From the NCBI RefSeq assembly GCF_013408745.1, contig NZ_JACCBJ010000001.1:2046001-2110000 (forward strand): a DNA stretch of 64,000 nucleotides. The letters are read 5' to 3'. Below are positions 33,011-41,090 of this stretch, piece after piece. The stretch is from Leifsonia soli. GTDB lineage: Bacteria; Actinomycetota; Actinomycetes; Actinomycetales; Microbacteriaceae. Below the pieces are notes generated by a model. The model saw only the letters and a list, made by a program, of their open reading frames with translations. It was not told the DNA's origin and ran no database searches. The translations under genes and the position numbers were made by a program. Each line of letters begins with the position of its first letter. The stretch's first letter is position 1.

Positions 33011-33526
33011 TCACGCGGCGAGCGCGGCGTGACGGTCGAGGCGCGCGGCGAAGACGGCAGCCCGAGCGAGACGGTTCGCCGCGAACACCAGCAGGATGAT
33101 GCCGGTCGCGGCACCCAGGTGCGAGCCGGCCTGCGCGGCGAGCACGTCGACGCCCACACGCACCGCGATGACGACCATCCACAGCACCAGGCCGAGCACG
33201 CCGGTGCGCGACTCGTAGACGGCGATGTCGGACGGGGTCTTGCCGACGACGGGCTCCGGCAGCCGGCGGAAGTGCGCGATGCCGCCGATCCACGCGCCGA
33301 TGGCGAGCGACAGGACGATCTCCCCGGCGACGACCGCGAGGTCGAGCGGAGTGATGGTCGCCGGCTTCACCTGCTGCACCAGCAGAACGGCGCCGACAAC
33401 GGCGAGGATGCCGGGCATCCGCCACATCTTCGCGATCACCACCGGGCGCCAGGTCAGCTGCCGGTAGCCGACCCATCCGATGAGCAGCAGGATGAGGAGC
33501 GCGTTGCCGAGGGTCTGGACGGTCAT
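33011..33526 (-). CDS. Membrane protein, unknown (DUF-type)
   Basis: The 171-residue protein starts MTVQTLGNAL with AAAGG upstream of the ATG and has five hydrophobic segments. It lies 40 bases upstream of the sensor kinase on the same strand and may be co-transcribed with it, suggesting it could aid sensing or be a regulated target. A basic segment WRPVVIAKMWRMPG lies between helices 1 and 2. The family is not recognised with certainty. Confidence 0.75.
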   Translation of the reverse strand: MTVQTLGNALLILLLIGWVGYRQLTWRPVVIAKMWRMPGILAVVGAVLLVQQVKPATITPLDLAVVAGEIVLSLAIGAWIGGIAHFRRLPEPVVGKTPSDIAVYESRTGVLGLVLWMVVIAVRVGVDVLAAQAGSHLGAATGIILLVFAANRLARAAVFAARLDRHAALAA

Positions 33527-33674
33527 GATCGCCTTTCCGGGACGGAGTGCGGCCGGAACCTCCGGCACACCACCAGCGTCGTGTCCCGCCACGCCGGGCG
33601 GGACCGCCCGCGGGTGGAGACCGGGTGGGCGCGCGGGTGGAGATCGCGCCGCACCGGCTCGCACGCGCCGCGAC

Positions 33675-33689
33675 TAGGCTGCCGGTGTG
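33675..33689 (+). promoter_or_regulatory. Leaderless promoter of the spermidine-synthase-like gene
   Basis: TAGGCT at 33675-33680 is followed by exactly six bases and the GTG start at 33687. No ribosome-binding site precedes the GTG. The 160-base divergent region also contains two copies of CGCGGGTGGAGA (about 33609 and 33632). Confidence 0.7.
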
Positions 33690-34568
33690 TCTCCGAACCC
33701 GACCCCCCAGAACCCCTCGGTCGTCCTGTCGGAGAGCGGCTACCTGGCGATCGTGGAGCCCGACCGGTTCGTGCCGGGCGCCTACCAGCTCGTCGTCGAC
33801 GGCACACCGCAGTCGCACGTCAACCTCGACGACCCGTCCCAGCTGTTCTTCGAGTACATCCAGCGGATGGGCAACGTCATCGACCTGATCGGCGAGCCCG
33901 GTCAGCCGATCACGGCCGTGCACCTCGGTGCCGGCGCGCTGACGCTCCCCCGCTACATCGCATACACGCGACCCGGCTCGCGTCAGCAGGTGGTCGAGCT
34001 GGAGAGCCGCCTGGTGGACCTCGTGCGCGAGCAGCTCCCGCTGCCGCGCTACGCGCAGATCCGCATCCGCCACGGCGACGCCCGCGAGGTCGTCGGCAAG
34101 CTCCCGAACGGGCTGCGCGGCGAGGTCGACCTGCTCGTGGTGGACATCTTCAGCGGCTCGCGGACCCCGGCGCACGTCACGAGCGCCGAGTTCTACCGCT
34201 CGGCGGTCTCTCTGCTGAAGCCGGACGGGATCGTGCTCGTGAACGTCGCGGACGGTCCGCCGCTGAGTTTCGCCCGCAGCCAGGTGTCGACGCTCGGCTC
34301 GGTCGTCGAGAACGTCGCTGCGCTCGCCGAGACGCAGGTGCTGAAGGGCCGCCGCTTCGGGAACGTGGTGCTGGTCGGATCGAACTCGCCGCTGCCGCTG
34401 GAGTGGCTGCCGCGCCTGCTGGCGAGCGGTCCGCATCCCGCGAAGGCCGTGGCCGGTGAGGAGCTGCGGACGTTCGCGGCGGGCGCGCCGATTGTGACGG
34501 ACGCGACGAGCGTCCCGTCGCCGCCCCCGGCGCGCAGCATCTTCCAGAGCGGCACCCGCCGCGACTAA
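33687..34568 (+). CDS. Spermidine-synthase-like methyltransferase-fold protein
   Basis: The 293-residue protein matches the spermidine/spermine synthase superfamily in the Rossmann-type core. HLGAGALTLPRYI (about residues 95-107) stands where true synthases have a GGGDG loop, QVVELESRLVDL follows (acidic residue binding the cofactor ribose), then RIRHGDAREVV and LLVVDIFSG. The usual catalytic Asp-rich motif is altered, so polyamine synthesis is doubtful; many actinobacteria carry such non-canonical homologues of unknown function. It is translated from GTG, probably leaderless, and stands alone. Confidence 0.8.
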   Translation: MSPNPTPQNPSVVLSESGYLAIVEPDRFVPGAYQLVVDGTPQSHVNLDDPSQLFFEYIQRMGNVIDLIGEPGQPITAVHLGAGALTLPRYIAYTRPGSRQQVVELESRLVDLVREQLPLPRYAQIRIRHGDAREVVGKLPNGLRGEVDLLVVDIFSGSRTPAHVTSAEFYRSAVSLLKPDGIVLVNVADGPPLSFARSQVSTLGSVVENVAALAETQVLKGRRFGNVVLVGSNSPLPLEWLPRLLASGPHPAKAVAGEELRTFAAGAPIVTDATSVPSPPPARSIFQSGTRRD

Positions 34569-34661
34569 CGCCCCGCGAGGTGCTCGCACCTGCGAGCGAC
34601 ACGCCGCGGACGGCGACCACGACGAGCACTTCGCGGGCGGGGAGGTGGGGCAGAGGGGGGG

Positions 34662-35567
34662 TCAGGCGTGGCGGAAGGTCAGGGTCTGACCGGGCCGCAG
34701 CTGCGCGAACGTGTCCAGCGCGGCGTCGGCGACCACGGCGATCACCGGGTATCCGCCGGTCACGGGATGGTCGGCGAGCAGGACCGTCGGACGGCCGTCG
34801 GGCGACACCTGCACGGCGCCGGCGACCATCGGCTCGCTGGGAAGCTCGTGCCGCACCGCCCGCTCCAGCAGCGGATCGGGATGCGGCGTCACGCCCGCGG
34901 CGTGCGCCGGCGCCCGCACGGGGTCGAGCCGCGCGCCGATGCGATCGCTCTCGGGTGCGACGCGCCACTCGACGGAGAAGAAGGCCTCCAGCGCGGCCGG
35001 GGTGAACCAGTCCGCGCGGGGTCCCCGGTGGGCGCGCACCTCCACGGCTCCCGGCGCCGGGTCGGCGACGGGGACGAAGTCCAGCAGCGGCAGGTCGGAG
35101 CCGGGATGCTCGCCGACCGGCACGCGGTCGCCCGCGCGCAGCGGAGCGGGGCCGAGGCCGGCCAGGGTGTCGCGCGAGCGCGACCCGAGGACGGCCGGCA
35201 CCGCGACCCCGCCGCGCACGGTCAGATACCAGTGGAGTCCGGCGGTCGCCGATCCGATGCGGAGGACCTGCCCGGGGTGCGCGCGCACCGGCTGGTGCGC
35301 ATCCACCGGCCGGTCGTCGAGGAGCAGCGGGCCGGTCGCTCCCGTCACGGCGAACCAGGCGTCGTGCTCGAAGACGGCCTCGAACCCACCGAGGAGCACC
35401 TCGATGCCCGCGTCGCCCTCGTCGTTGCCGAGCAGCCGGTTGCCGAGCCGCAGCGCCGCGCGGTCGAGGGCGCCCGACCGGCCGACACCGAGGGCGGCGA
35501 AGCCCGGCCGCCCGAGGTCCTGGACGAGCGCGAGCGCGCCCGGGCTCAGGATGCGCATCCCGCTCAT
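34662..35567 (-). CDS. pxpC: 5-oxoprolinase subunit PxpC (KipA-like carboxyltransferase)
   Basis: The 301-residue protein belongs to the biotin-dependent carboxyltransferase (AHS2) family, recognised by VQDLGRPGFAALGVGRSGALD (residues about 14-34) and HPVTGGYPVIAVV near the C-terminus. With PxpA and PxpB it forms the prokaryotic ATP-dependent 5-oxoprolinase, converting 5-oxoproline (pyroglutamate) to glutamate. The ATG overlaps the pxpB stop as ATGA. It is the last gene of the CGNR-pxpABC group. Confidence 0.94.
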   Translation of the reverse strand: MSGMRILSPGALALVQDLGRPGFAALGVGRSGALDRAALRLGNRLLGNDEGDAGIEVLLGGFEAVFEHDAWFAVTGATGPLLLDDRPVDAHQPVRAHPGQVLRIGSATAGLHWYLTVRGGVAVPAVLGSRSRDTLAGLGPAPLRAGDRVPVGEHPGSDLPLLDFVPVADPAPGAVEVRAHRGPRADWFTPAALEAFFSVEWRVAPESDRIGARLDPVRAPAHAAGVTPHPDPLLERAVRHELPSEPMVAGAVQVSPDGRPTVLLADHPVTGGYPVIAVVADAALDTFAQLRPGQTLTFRHA

Positions 35568-36202
35568 CGCGCCTCCCGGAACCGCACGACGGTCCCCGGC
35601 CGGAGCAGCGCGGGCGGATCGGCGTTCTCGTCCCAGAGCGTCGCGTCGGTGCGGCCGATCAGCTGCCAGCCGCCCGGGCTCGACCGCGGGTAGACGCCGC
35701 TGAACGTTCCCGCCAGCCCGACCGAGCCCGGGGGCACCGCGGTGCGCGGCGTCGCGCGGCGCGGCACCTCGAGCGCGTCGGCCGCGCCGCCGTCCACGGT
35801 CCCGTCGCCGACGAGGTAGGCGAAGCCGGGAGCGAAGCCGCCGAAGGCGACCCGCCACCGCGTGCCGGTGTGGACGGCGACGACCTCCGCCTCGGTGCGT
35901 CCGGTCAGGCGCGCGACGTCCGCGAGGTCCTCGCCGTCGTAGCGGACGTCCAGCTCGACGACGCGCTCCGCGACCGCGTCCGCGGGCAGCGGACGCGTGC
36001 GCTCGATCCAGCCGCGGGCGGCGCTCAGCGGCAGGATGCGGGGGTCGACCACGACCGCGATCGTGCGGGCCGCCGGCACCAGCTCGACGACGCCGTCCGG
36101 CCATGCGGCCTCCAGCCCGCGGAACAGGGCGAGCACCGCATCCAGCCCGTCCAGCTCCACGAGCAGGGCGTGGTCGCCGTACGGCAGGATGCGGCCGGTC
36201 AC
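35564..36202 (-). CDS. pxpB: 5-oxoprolinase subunit PxpB (KipI-like)
   Basis: The 212-residue AHS1-family protein has the characteristic FGGFAPGFAYLVG (about residues 119-131) and the Pro/Arg-rich loop VPRRATPRTAVPPGSV (about 147-162). It is the PxpB partner of PxpC; the pair activates 5-oxoproline for hydrolysis with PxpA. It starts at GTG, overlapping the pxpA stop as GTGA. Length is normal. Confidence 0.94.
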   Translation of the reverse strand: MTGRILPYGDHALLVELDGLDAVLALFRGLEAAWPDGVVELVPAARTIAVVVDPRILPLSAARGWIERTRPLPADAVAERVVELDVRYDGEDLADVARLTGRTEAEVVAVHTGTRWRVAFGGFAPGFAYLVGDGTVDGGAADALEVPRRATPRTAVPPGSVGLAGTFSGVYPRSSPGGWQLIGRTDATLWDENADPPALLRPGTVVRFREAR

Positions 36203-36960
36203 GCGAACGGCTCCACCCGCACACCGGCAGCGGCGAGCGCGTCGCGCACCCCGCGGGCCATCGCGACCGCCCCGGGGGTGTCGCCGTGGACGCAGAGCGA
36301 GTCCACCTCGACGGCGAGGTCGGTGCCGTCCGCCGCGACGACGCGGCCCTCGGTGACCATGCGGAGGGCCCGGGCCGCGATCTCCCGCTCGTCCGAGAGC
36401 AGCGCTCCCGGCTCGGTGCGCGGAACCAGCGTGCCGTCCGGGCGGTAGCCGCGGTCGACGAACGCCTCGCGGACGAACCGGACGCCGGCCTCGTCGGCCG
36501 CCCGCTCGACGGCGGATCCGGCGAGCCCCAGCAGAGCGAGCGTCGGATCGAAAGCGACGACCGCGTCCACCACGGCCCGCGCCTGGCCCGCGTCGTGCAC
36601 GATGCGGTTGTAGAGCGCGCCGTGCGGCTTCACGTAGCGCACCGCCGTCCCGGCCACCCGGGCGATGCCCGCGAGGGCCGCGAGCTGGTACAGCACCTCG
36701 TCGCGCAGCTCGCCGGCGGGAATCTCCATCGGCCGTCGCCCGAATCCGGCGAGGTCGCGGTAGGAGACATGGGCGCCGACGGTCACACCGTTCGCGGCGG
36801 CCTCGCGGCAGGTCGCGAGCATCGTCGACGGGTCGCCCGCGTGGAAGCCGCAGGCGACGTTCGCGCTGGACACGACGCGCAGCAGCGCGGCGTCGTCGCC
36901 CATCGACCAGGCGCCGAACGACTCCCCCAGGTCGCTGTTGAGGTCGACGGAACCGCTCAT
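36199..36960 (-). CDS. pxpA: 5-oxoprolinase subunit PxpA (LamB/YcsF family)
   Basis: The 253-residue LamB/YcsF protein starts MSGSVDLNSDLGESFG, the family signature, followed by SANVACGFHAGDP (about 43-55), VGAHVSYRD, VKPHGALYN and the C-terminal LCVHGDTPGA. These His/Asp/Glu residues line the active site. A longer in-frame start would add 11 residues without family support. TAGGAGC precedes the ATG, and CACAAT lies six bases upstream. Four bases separate it from the CGNR regulator gene upstream, suggesting one operon with possibly a second internal start of transcription. Confidence 0.95.
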   Translation of the reverse strand: MSGSVDLNSDLGESFGAWSMGDDAALLRVVSSANVACGFHAGDPSTMLATCREAAANGVTVGAHVSYRDLAGFGRRPMEIPAGELRDEVLYQLAALAGIARVAGTAVRYVKPHGALYNRIVHDAGQARAVVDAVVAFDPTLALLGLAGSAVERAADEAGVRFVREAFVDRGYRPDGTLVPRTEPGALLSDEREIAARALRMVTEGRVVAADGTDLAVEVDSLCVHGDTPGAVAMARGVRDALAAAGVRVEPFA

Positions 36961-36964
36961 GCTC

Positions 36965-37597
36965 CTATTGTGGCGTGCGAGCCGCGCGGGCACGGTGCGC
37001 GCGCACCTTCGCGCGGTTGCCGCAGCGCTGCATCGAGCACCAGCGCCGGGTTCCGCTGCGGGAGGTGTCGAGGTAGACCAGCTCGCAGTCGTCGGCCGAG
37101 CACTCGCGGATGCGGCCGTCGACGTCCGGCCCGAACAGCCGCACCGCGTCGCGCGCGATGGTGCCGAGCGCCTGGTGCGGGCGGGCGTTGGTGCGGCCCG
37201 CCTGACGGCCGCCCCCGGCGAGCACCGGAGGGATGTCGGGGGTCGCGGCGAAGAGGTTCACCACGTCGATGTCGTCGGGCGAGAGCTCCTCCGATCGGCT
37301 GGCCTGCCGGGCGAGGCGGGCGATCGCCGTGCGGAGGGTCCGGGCGTCGCGGAATTCGCGGTCGCCCGCGGTGGGCGCCACCTCCGGGAACCGCTCGACC
37401 AGCCACGCGTTGAGACCCGTGGCGTCACGCACCGCGTGCCGCTCATCATCGGAGCCGGCGGGGTCGTCGGCGTGGGCGAACTCGCCCGTGTAGGCGAAGT
37501 CGAGCGCAAGCGATCCGGAGTCGAACCACCAGCGCTGGCCGTCGACGGGTTCCATCCACTGGCCGGTCCCTCGGGTGAGTATTGCTTCGGTCGCCAT
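36965..37597 (-). CDS. CGNR zinc-finger (ABATE-type) putative regulator
   Basis: The 210-residue protein has an ABATE-like N-terminal domain (about 15-150) and a C-terminal CGNR zinc finger with Cys pairs in RECSADDCELVYLD and RRWCSMQRCGNRAKVRAHR (about 165-200), a probable DNA-binding element. Such proteins are described as putative stress-related transcription regulators. It is the first gene before pxpABC, four bases from pxpA, so it may control 5-oxoproline use. The start at 37597 is preceded by a -10-like TATGTT between two palindromic half-sites. Confidence 0.88.
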   Translation of the reverse strand: MATEAILTRGTGQWMEPVDGQRWWFDSGSLALDFAYTGEFAHADDPAGSDDERHAVRDATGLNAWLVERFPEVAPTAGDREFRDARTLRTAIARLARQASRSEELSPDDIDVVNLFAATPDIPPVLAGGGRQAGRTNARPHQALGTIARDAVRLFGPDVDGRIRECSADDCELVYLDTSRSGTRRWCSMQRCGNRAKVRAHRARAARTPQ

Positions 37598-37618
37598 GTA
37601 ACCAACATAGTCGGTTAC
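37598..37618 (-). promoter_or_regulatory. Palindrome around a leaderless -10 of the CGNR-pxpABC genes
   Basis: GTAACC (37598-37603) and GGTTAC (37613-37618) flank a minus-strand TATGTT (37609-37604) that is exactly six bases before the ATG at 37597. A protein bound to both half-sites would cover the -10 and start codon. The layout suggests autoregulation by the CGNR protein; this is inference. Confidence 0.55.
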
Positions 37619-37672
37619 GGCACCCTCATCCGCCGCCGCCTCTCCCCCCAGCCTACCGACCCGGCACTTCCC

Positions 37673-37737
37673 CCATCCATGGGTCGCGACACGCCGTTCT
37701 GAGACGCCGGCAACGGCGTGTTGCGACCCACGGATGG
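37673..37737. repeat. Large imperfect inverted repeat (26-bp arms)
   Basis: Arms 37673-37698 and 37712-37737 pair with two mismatches around a 13-base loop. The core of the left arm is GGGTCGCGACACGCCGTT and of the right arm AACGGCGTGTTGCGACCC. It lies between divergent genes, so it is not a simple terminator. The right arm reaches where the -35 region of the acetyltransferase promoter should be. Confidence 0.85.
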
Positions 37738-37753
37738 CCCGCGGACGGGCTGG

Positions 37754-37768
37754 CATACTGGGCGGATG
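37754..37768 (+). promoter_or_regulatory. Leaderless promoter of the GNAT gene
   Basis: CATACT at 37754-37759 is followed by exactly six bases and the ATG at 37766. No separate Shine-Dalgarno site at normal spacing is seen. Confidence 0.6.
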
Positions 37769-38374
37769 ACCGCCACCCGACCGGATGCCGACGTCCCGCT
37801 GGAGGGGGCGACCGTCCGCCTGCGCGCCCTCACCCTCGACGACCTTCCCGACCTGTTCGACGCGATCGGGCACCCCGAGGTATTCGCCGGCGGCTGGGGC
37901 GGCGGGCCGGCCGCCTACCGCGACACCTATGAGGAGTGGCGGGAGTTCATGCTCGGGTACCTCGCCTGGGGCACCGGGAACGTGACCGCCGTCGTGCTCC
38001 GGGACGGCGACCGCCTGGTGGGCACCACCACGCTCGGCGACTTCGACCTCGGCAACCGCTCGGCCCACATCGGCTGGACGGCGTACGCGCCGGAGACCTG
38101 GGGCACGCGCGTGAACGCCGAGACGAAGCGGCTGCTGCTCGGGACGGCCTTCGACCACGGGTTCGAGCGGATCAAGCTGCAGGCGGATGTCCTCAACGCG
38201 CGCTCGCGCTCCGCCATCCTGCGCCTCGGCGCGCAGTTCGAGGGCGTCCTGCGGCACACCCAGCTGCGCGCGGACGGGACCTGGCGCGACACGGCCGTGT
38301 ACTCCATCCTCAGCGAGGAGTGGCCCGCCGTGCGGGACGGACTGGACGCTCGGCTCGGGGTCGCGCACGCCTGA
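37766..38374 (+). CDS. GNAT N-acetyltransferase (RimJ/RimL type)
   Basis: The 202-residue acetyltransferase begins LEGATVRLRALTLDDLPDLF and has the acetyl-CoA region AETKRLLLGTAFDHGFERIKLQADVLNARS split over residues about 125-155, with IGWTAYAPETWGTRVN before it and RLGAQFEGVLRHTQLRADGTWRDTAVYS after. These match RimJ/RimL-like enzymes acting on protein N-termini or small molecules; the substrate is unknown. It stands alone between the CGNR gene and a convergent SprT-like gene. Confidence 0.9.
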   Translation: MTATRPDADVPLEGATVRLRALTLDDLPDLFDAIGHPEVFAGGWGGGPAAYRDTYEEWREFMLGYLAWGTGNVTAVVLRDGDRLVGTTTLGDFDLGNRSAHIGWTAYAPETWGTRVNAETKRLLLGTAFDHGFERIKLQADVLNARSRSAILRLGAQFEGVLRHTQLRADGTWRDTAVYSILSEEWPAVRDGLDARLGVAHA

Positions 38375-38388
38375 CCGCGGCGCGGCGG

Positions 38389-38886
38389 CTACTCGGTGGC
38401 CGCTGCGGCGGCGGTGCGCCGCTGCGCCGGCGACACCTCGCGGTGCTGCCACGAGATGAGGTTCGCGGCGTCGAAGCGGCGGCTGCACGCGCCGCAGGCG
38501 AGCGCCCGCGCCGGCTTCCGGTAGCGGTAGTGCGTGTGCCCGTTCGGGCAGGTGCCCACCCAGGGCGCCAGATCGTCGGCGATCGCGCCGCCGTGCAGCC
38601 GCTTGCCCTCGTACCCGAGGTCGAGCGCGATGGCCCGCCAGCGCGGTCCGTGCCCTGCGCGGGAACCGGCGAGCGCGTGCGCCACCTCGTGGAGCAGGAT
38701 CTGGTGGATCTCGTCGTCCTCGTATCGCGCCGCCAGATACCGCGACACGGTGATCCGCTTCGACGTGTAGTTGCACAGGCCGGCGCGCGTCTTGGCGTTG
38801 TCGAAGCCGAAGCTCCAGACGGCCGGGTCGAGATGCAGGGCGATCAGGGCATCCGCCCAGCGCCGCACACGGTCGAGCTCGGCCAT
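38389..38886 (-). CDS. SprT-like zinc metalloprotease-fold protein
   Basis: The 165-residue protein has the zincin motif HEVAHALAG (about residues 65-73) with RITVSRYLAAR before it, and a C-terminal zinc ribbon CPNGHTHYRYRKPARALACGACS (positions about 112-135, Cys pairs at both ends). This is the SprT domain architecture, as in SPRTN, which cleaves DNA-protein crosslinks in eukaryotes; the bacterial role is unproven. It converges on the GNAT gene with 14 bases between stops. Confidence 0.88.
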   Translation of the reverse strand: MAELDRVRRWADALIALHLDPAVWSFGFDNAKTRAGLCNYTSKRITVSRYLAARYEDDEIHQILLHEVAHALAGSRAGHGPRWRAIALDLGYEGKRLHGGAIADDLAPWVGTCPNGHTHYRYRKPARALACGACSRRFDAANLISWQHREVSPAQRRTAAAAATE

Positions 38887-38934
38887 CAGCGACGGGTCCC
38901 GTCCGGAGCGCTCCCTACCTCCATGACGTGCATC

Positions 38935-39498
38935 CTACGCGTGATCGGAGCCGCCCTCGCCGCGGTCGGCACGCGCCGATCCGCGCTGCGCGTCGAGCGC
39001 GGACTGCACGACGGCGACCGCGGTCAGCGCCGCCTGGATCTCGGCCGGGGACGCGCCCAGCTTCTCGCGCAGGAAGACGGCGGCGGTCATGTCGGCGAGA
39101 GCGCTTTCGTAGTCGCCGGTATCGAACGAGACCTTGCCCCTGCTCTGGATGGCGAACGCCTCCAGCGCGGTCCACTCCCGGCCGCGGGCCTCGTCGACGC
39201 AGCTCGTCAGCTCCACGATCGCCTCGTCCGTCTTGCCCTGGTACTGCAGCACCTGAGCCCGACGGATGCGCGCGCCGAGCAGCTGCTCGCGGTCGCCGGT
39301 GAAACGCGCCTGCCGAACCGCCTCGTTGCCGATCTCGATCGCCTCGTCGAGGCGCCCCAGCAGTCGCAGCAGCACCGTCTTCTCGTTGAGCGCGCTGAGG
39401 CTGCGCAAGCTGCCCAGCTCCTCCAGACGCTCGCCGGCAGCGCGCAGATCGACGCGTTCGCGCAGGGTGGTCGGATCGTATCCGAGGATGATGCTCAG
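38935..39498 (-). CDS. Tetratricopeptide-repeat protein, probably initiated at CTG
   Basis: From TTG 39408 the protein has 157 residues, but coding-type sequence (SIILGYDPTTLRERVDLRAA) continues upstream in frame until a stop. Between that stop and the TTG there is no ATG or GTG; CTG 39498 has GGGAG seven bases before it and gives 187 residues. About four TPR-like helical pairs are visible (LLRLLGRLDEAIEIGNEAVRQA, ARIRRAQVLQYQGKTDEAI, FDTGDYESALADM; positions about 45-150). TPR proteins are protein-protein scaffolds. No partner is obvious nearby. Confidence 0.65.
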   Translation of the reverse strand: MSIILGYDPTTLRERVDLRAAGERLEELGSLRSLSALNEKTVLLRLLGRLDEAIEIGNEAVRQARFTGDREQLLGARIRRAQVLQYQGKTDEAIVELTSCVDEARGREWTALEAFAIQSRGKVSFDTGDYESALADMTAAVFLREKLGASPAEIQAALTAVAVVQSALDAQRGSARADRGEGGSDHA

Positions 39499-39563
39499 GG
39501 TTCTGCTCCCGATCGGTGGTTCCCCCCAAGACTACCCGCAGGAGCGCATCCACCCGGGTGAGG

Positions 39564-40730
39564 TCAGCCCGGGCGTTTGACGGACTGCGCGGGCACGAGC
39601 GGCGCCGCGATGAGCCGGTCGTCGCCGGAGCGGGGCGACCCGCGCCCGTCGGTGTTGTTCGTGAGCAGCCAGAGACGGTCCCCGACGGCGACGACATCCC
39701 GCAGCCGGCCCAGCTCTCCCTCGAAGAAGGGTGCGGCCGTCACCGGCGCCGCGCCGTCGGTCGACCACGCCGTCCACAGCCGTTCGCCGCGCAGCGCCGC
39801 GAGGAACACGGTGTCGCCGACGACCGCCAGACCGCTGGGGCTCGCAGCGTCGGTCGGCCACTGGTACACCGGGTCGGTGTACTTCGGGTCGCCGCCGACG
39901 CCCTCCACGATCGGCCAGCCGTAGTTCGAGCCAGGACGGATGATGTTGAGCTCGTCCCAGGTGTTCTGGCCGAACTCGCTCGCCCACATCGTTCCGCGGG
40001 AGTCCCAGCCGATCCCCTGCGGATTGCGGTGGCCGTACGACCACACCGGCGACCCGGGGAACGGGTTGTCGCCTGGCACCTGCCCCTCGGGGGTCACGCG
40101 CAGGATCTTGCCGCCGAGAGACGCGACATCCTGCGCGTTTCCGGGGGTGGACGCGTCCCCGGCGGTCACGTAGAGCATCCCGTCCGGGCCGAACGCCAGC
40201 CGGCCGCCGTCGTGGTTCGACGCCTTCGGGATGCCGGTGAGCACCGGTTCCGGCGAACCGATCGCGTAGCTGCCCGGTACCCCGGAGAGCGGCAGTCGCA
40301 CGACGCGGTTGTCGTCAGCGGTGGTGAGGTACGCGTAGAGATACTTCGGTGCGGACTCCGCCTGCACGGCGAGCCCCAGCAGACCGCTCTCGCCGGTGTG
40401 GACGACGCCCGGCACGGTGCCCGCCGTGCGGAGCCCGCCCTGCGGAAGGCGCTCGACGATCGTGCCGGAGTCGCGCTCGCTGATGAGCGCCGACCCGCTC
40501 GGCAGCGGCGCCACCGACCAGGGCGCCTCCAAGCCCGTCTCGAGCACGGTCGTCTGCCCGCTCGGCTGCCACGGGATGGCGGCGACCGCGGCCGAGGCGC
40601 CGGTCGGCCGGGGCGTCGATGTCGGGGTGCGCGTCACCGTCGGCGTCGGAGGCGAGGCCGAGCAGCCCGCCACCACGAGCACGGCCGCCGCCAGAGCCGG
40701 GAGGCTCAGGCGGCGGCCGAGACGGATCAT
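39564..40730 (-). CDS. Lipoprotein, PQQ-type sugar dehydrogenase (GSDH/YliI family)
   Basis: The 388-residue protein has a lipoprotein signal with lipobox LVVAGC (Cys23), a Thr/Pro linker, and a six-bladed beta-propeller of the soluble glucose/aldose sugar dehydrogenase family. Signatures are LEAPWSVAPLP, SERDSGTI, GLLGLAVQ, NHDGGRLAFGPDGMLYVTAGD, GHRNPQGIGWD and EFGQNTWDELN. Family members oxidise sugars using PQQ, but PQQ dependence cannot be judged here. It is anchored on the outer face of the membrane. GGAG precedes the ATG, 15 bases after the DUF427 stop. Confidence 0.9.
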   Translation of the reverse strand: MIRLGRRLSLPALAAAVLVVAGCSASPPTPTVTRTPTSTPRPTGASAAVAAIPWQPSGQTTVLETGLEAPWSVAPLPSGSALISERDSGTIVERLPQGGLRTAGTVPGVVHTGESGLLGLAVQAESAPKYLYAYLTTADDNRVVRLPLSGVPGSYAIGSPEPVLTGIPKASNHDGGRLAFGPDGMLYVTAGDASTPGNAQDVASLGGKILRVTPEGQVPGDNPFPGSPVWSYGHRNPQGIGWDSRGTMWASEFGQNTWDELNIIRPGSNYGWPIVEGVGGDPKYTDPVYQWPTDAASPSGLAVVGDTVFLAALRGERLWTAWSTDGAAPVTAAPFFEGELGRLRDVVAVGDRLWLLTNNTDGRGSPRSGDDRLIAAPLVPAQSVKRPG

Positions 40731-40745
40731 CGCGGTCTCCGGTCG

Positions 40746-41048
40746 TCAGTCGACGACGCGGACGTCCTTCCAGAACGCCACGTAGTTGCTGTAGTCCTTG
40801 CCGACCCGGTCGAAGGAGCTCGGGTACGGCGTCGGATAGCTCCACGCGCGGTCCTGCAGCAGGCCGTCGTCCGACTTCACGGAGAAGTACTGGCACTCGC
40901 CCTTCCACGGACACGTGTACGGGGTGTCGCTCTCCACGAGGTACTCGGACTTGACGCTCGCCGGAGGGAAGTACCAGTTGCCCTCGATGCGGATGAGGTC
41001 CTCCTGCGGGGCCTCGGCGATCACGGTGTCGTTCAGCACGGCTTTCAT
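40746..41048 (-). CDS. DUF427 (NTP_transf_9-like) family protein
   Basis: The 100-residue protein matches the DUF427 pattern: RIEGNWYFPPASV, the conserved CPWKGECQYFSV (about residues 45-56) and AWSYPTPYPS, ending VAFWKDVRV. The CPWKG motif is nearly invariant in the family; the function is unknown. AGGAGG lies at good spacing before the ATG. It is immediately upstream of the sugar dehydrogenase gene and likely co-transcribed with it. Confidence 0.92.
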   Translation of the reverse strand: MKAVLNDTVIAEAPQEDLIRIEGNWYFPPASVKSEYLVESDTPYTCPWKGECQYFSVKSDDGLLQDRAWSYPTPYPSSFDRVGKDYSNYVAFWKDVRVVD

Positions 41049-41090
41049 CGATAAAACCTCCTGTGCACGGCAACGTACGCCGGCGGGCGA

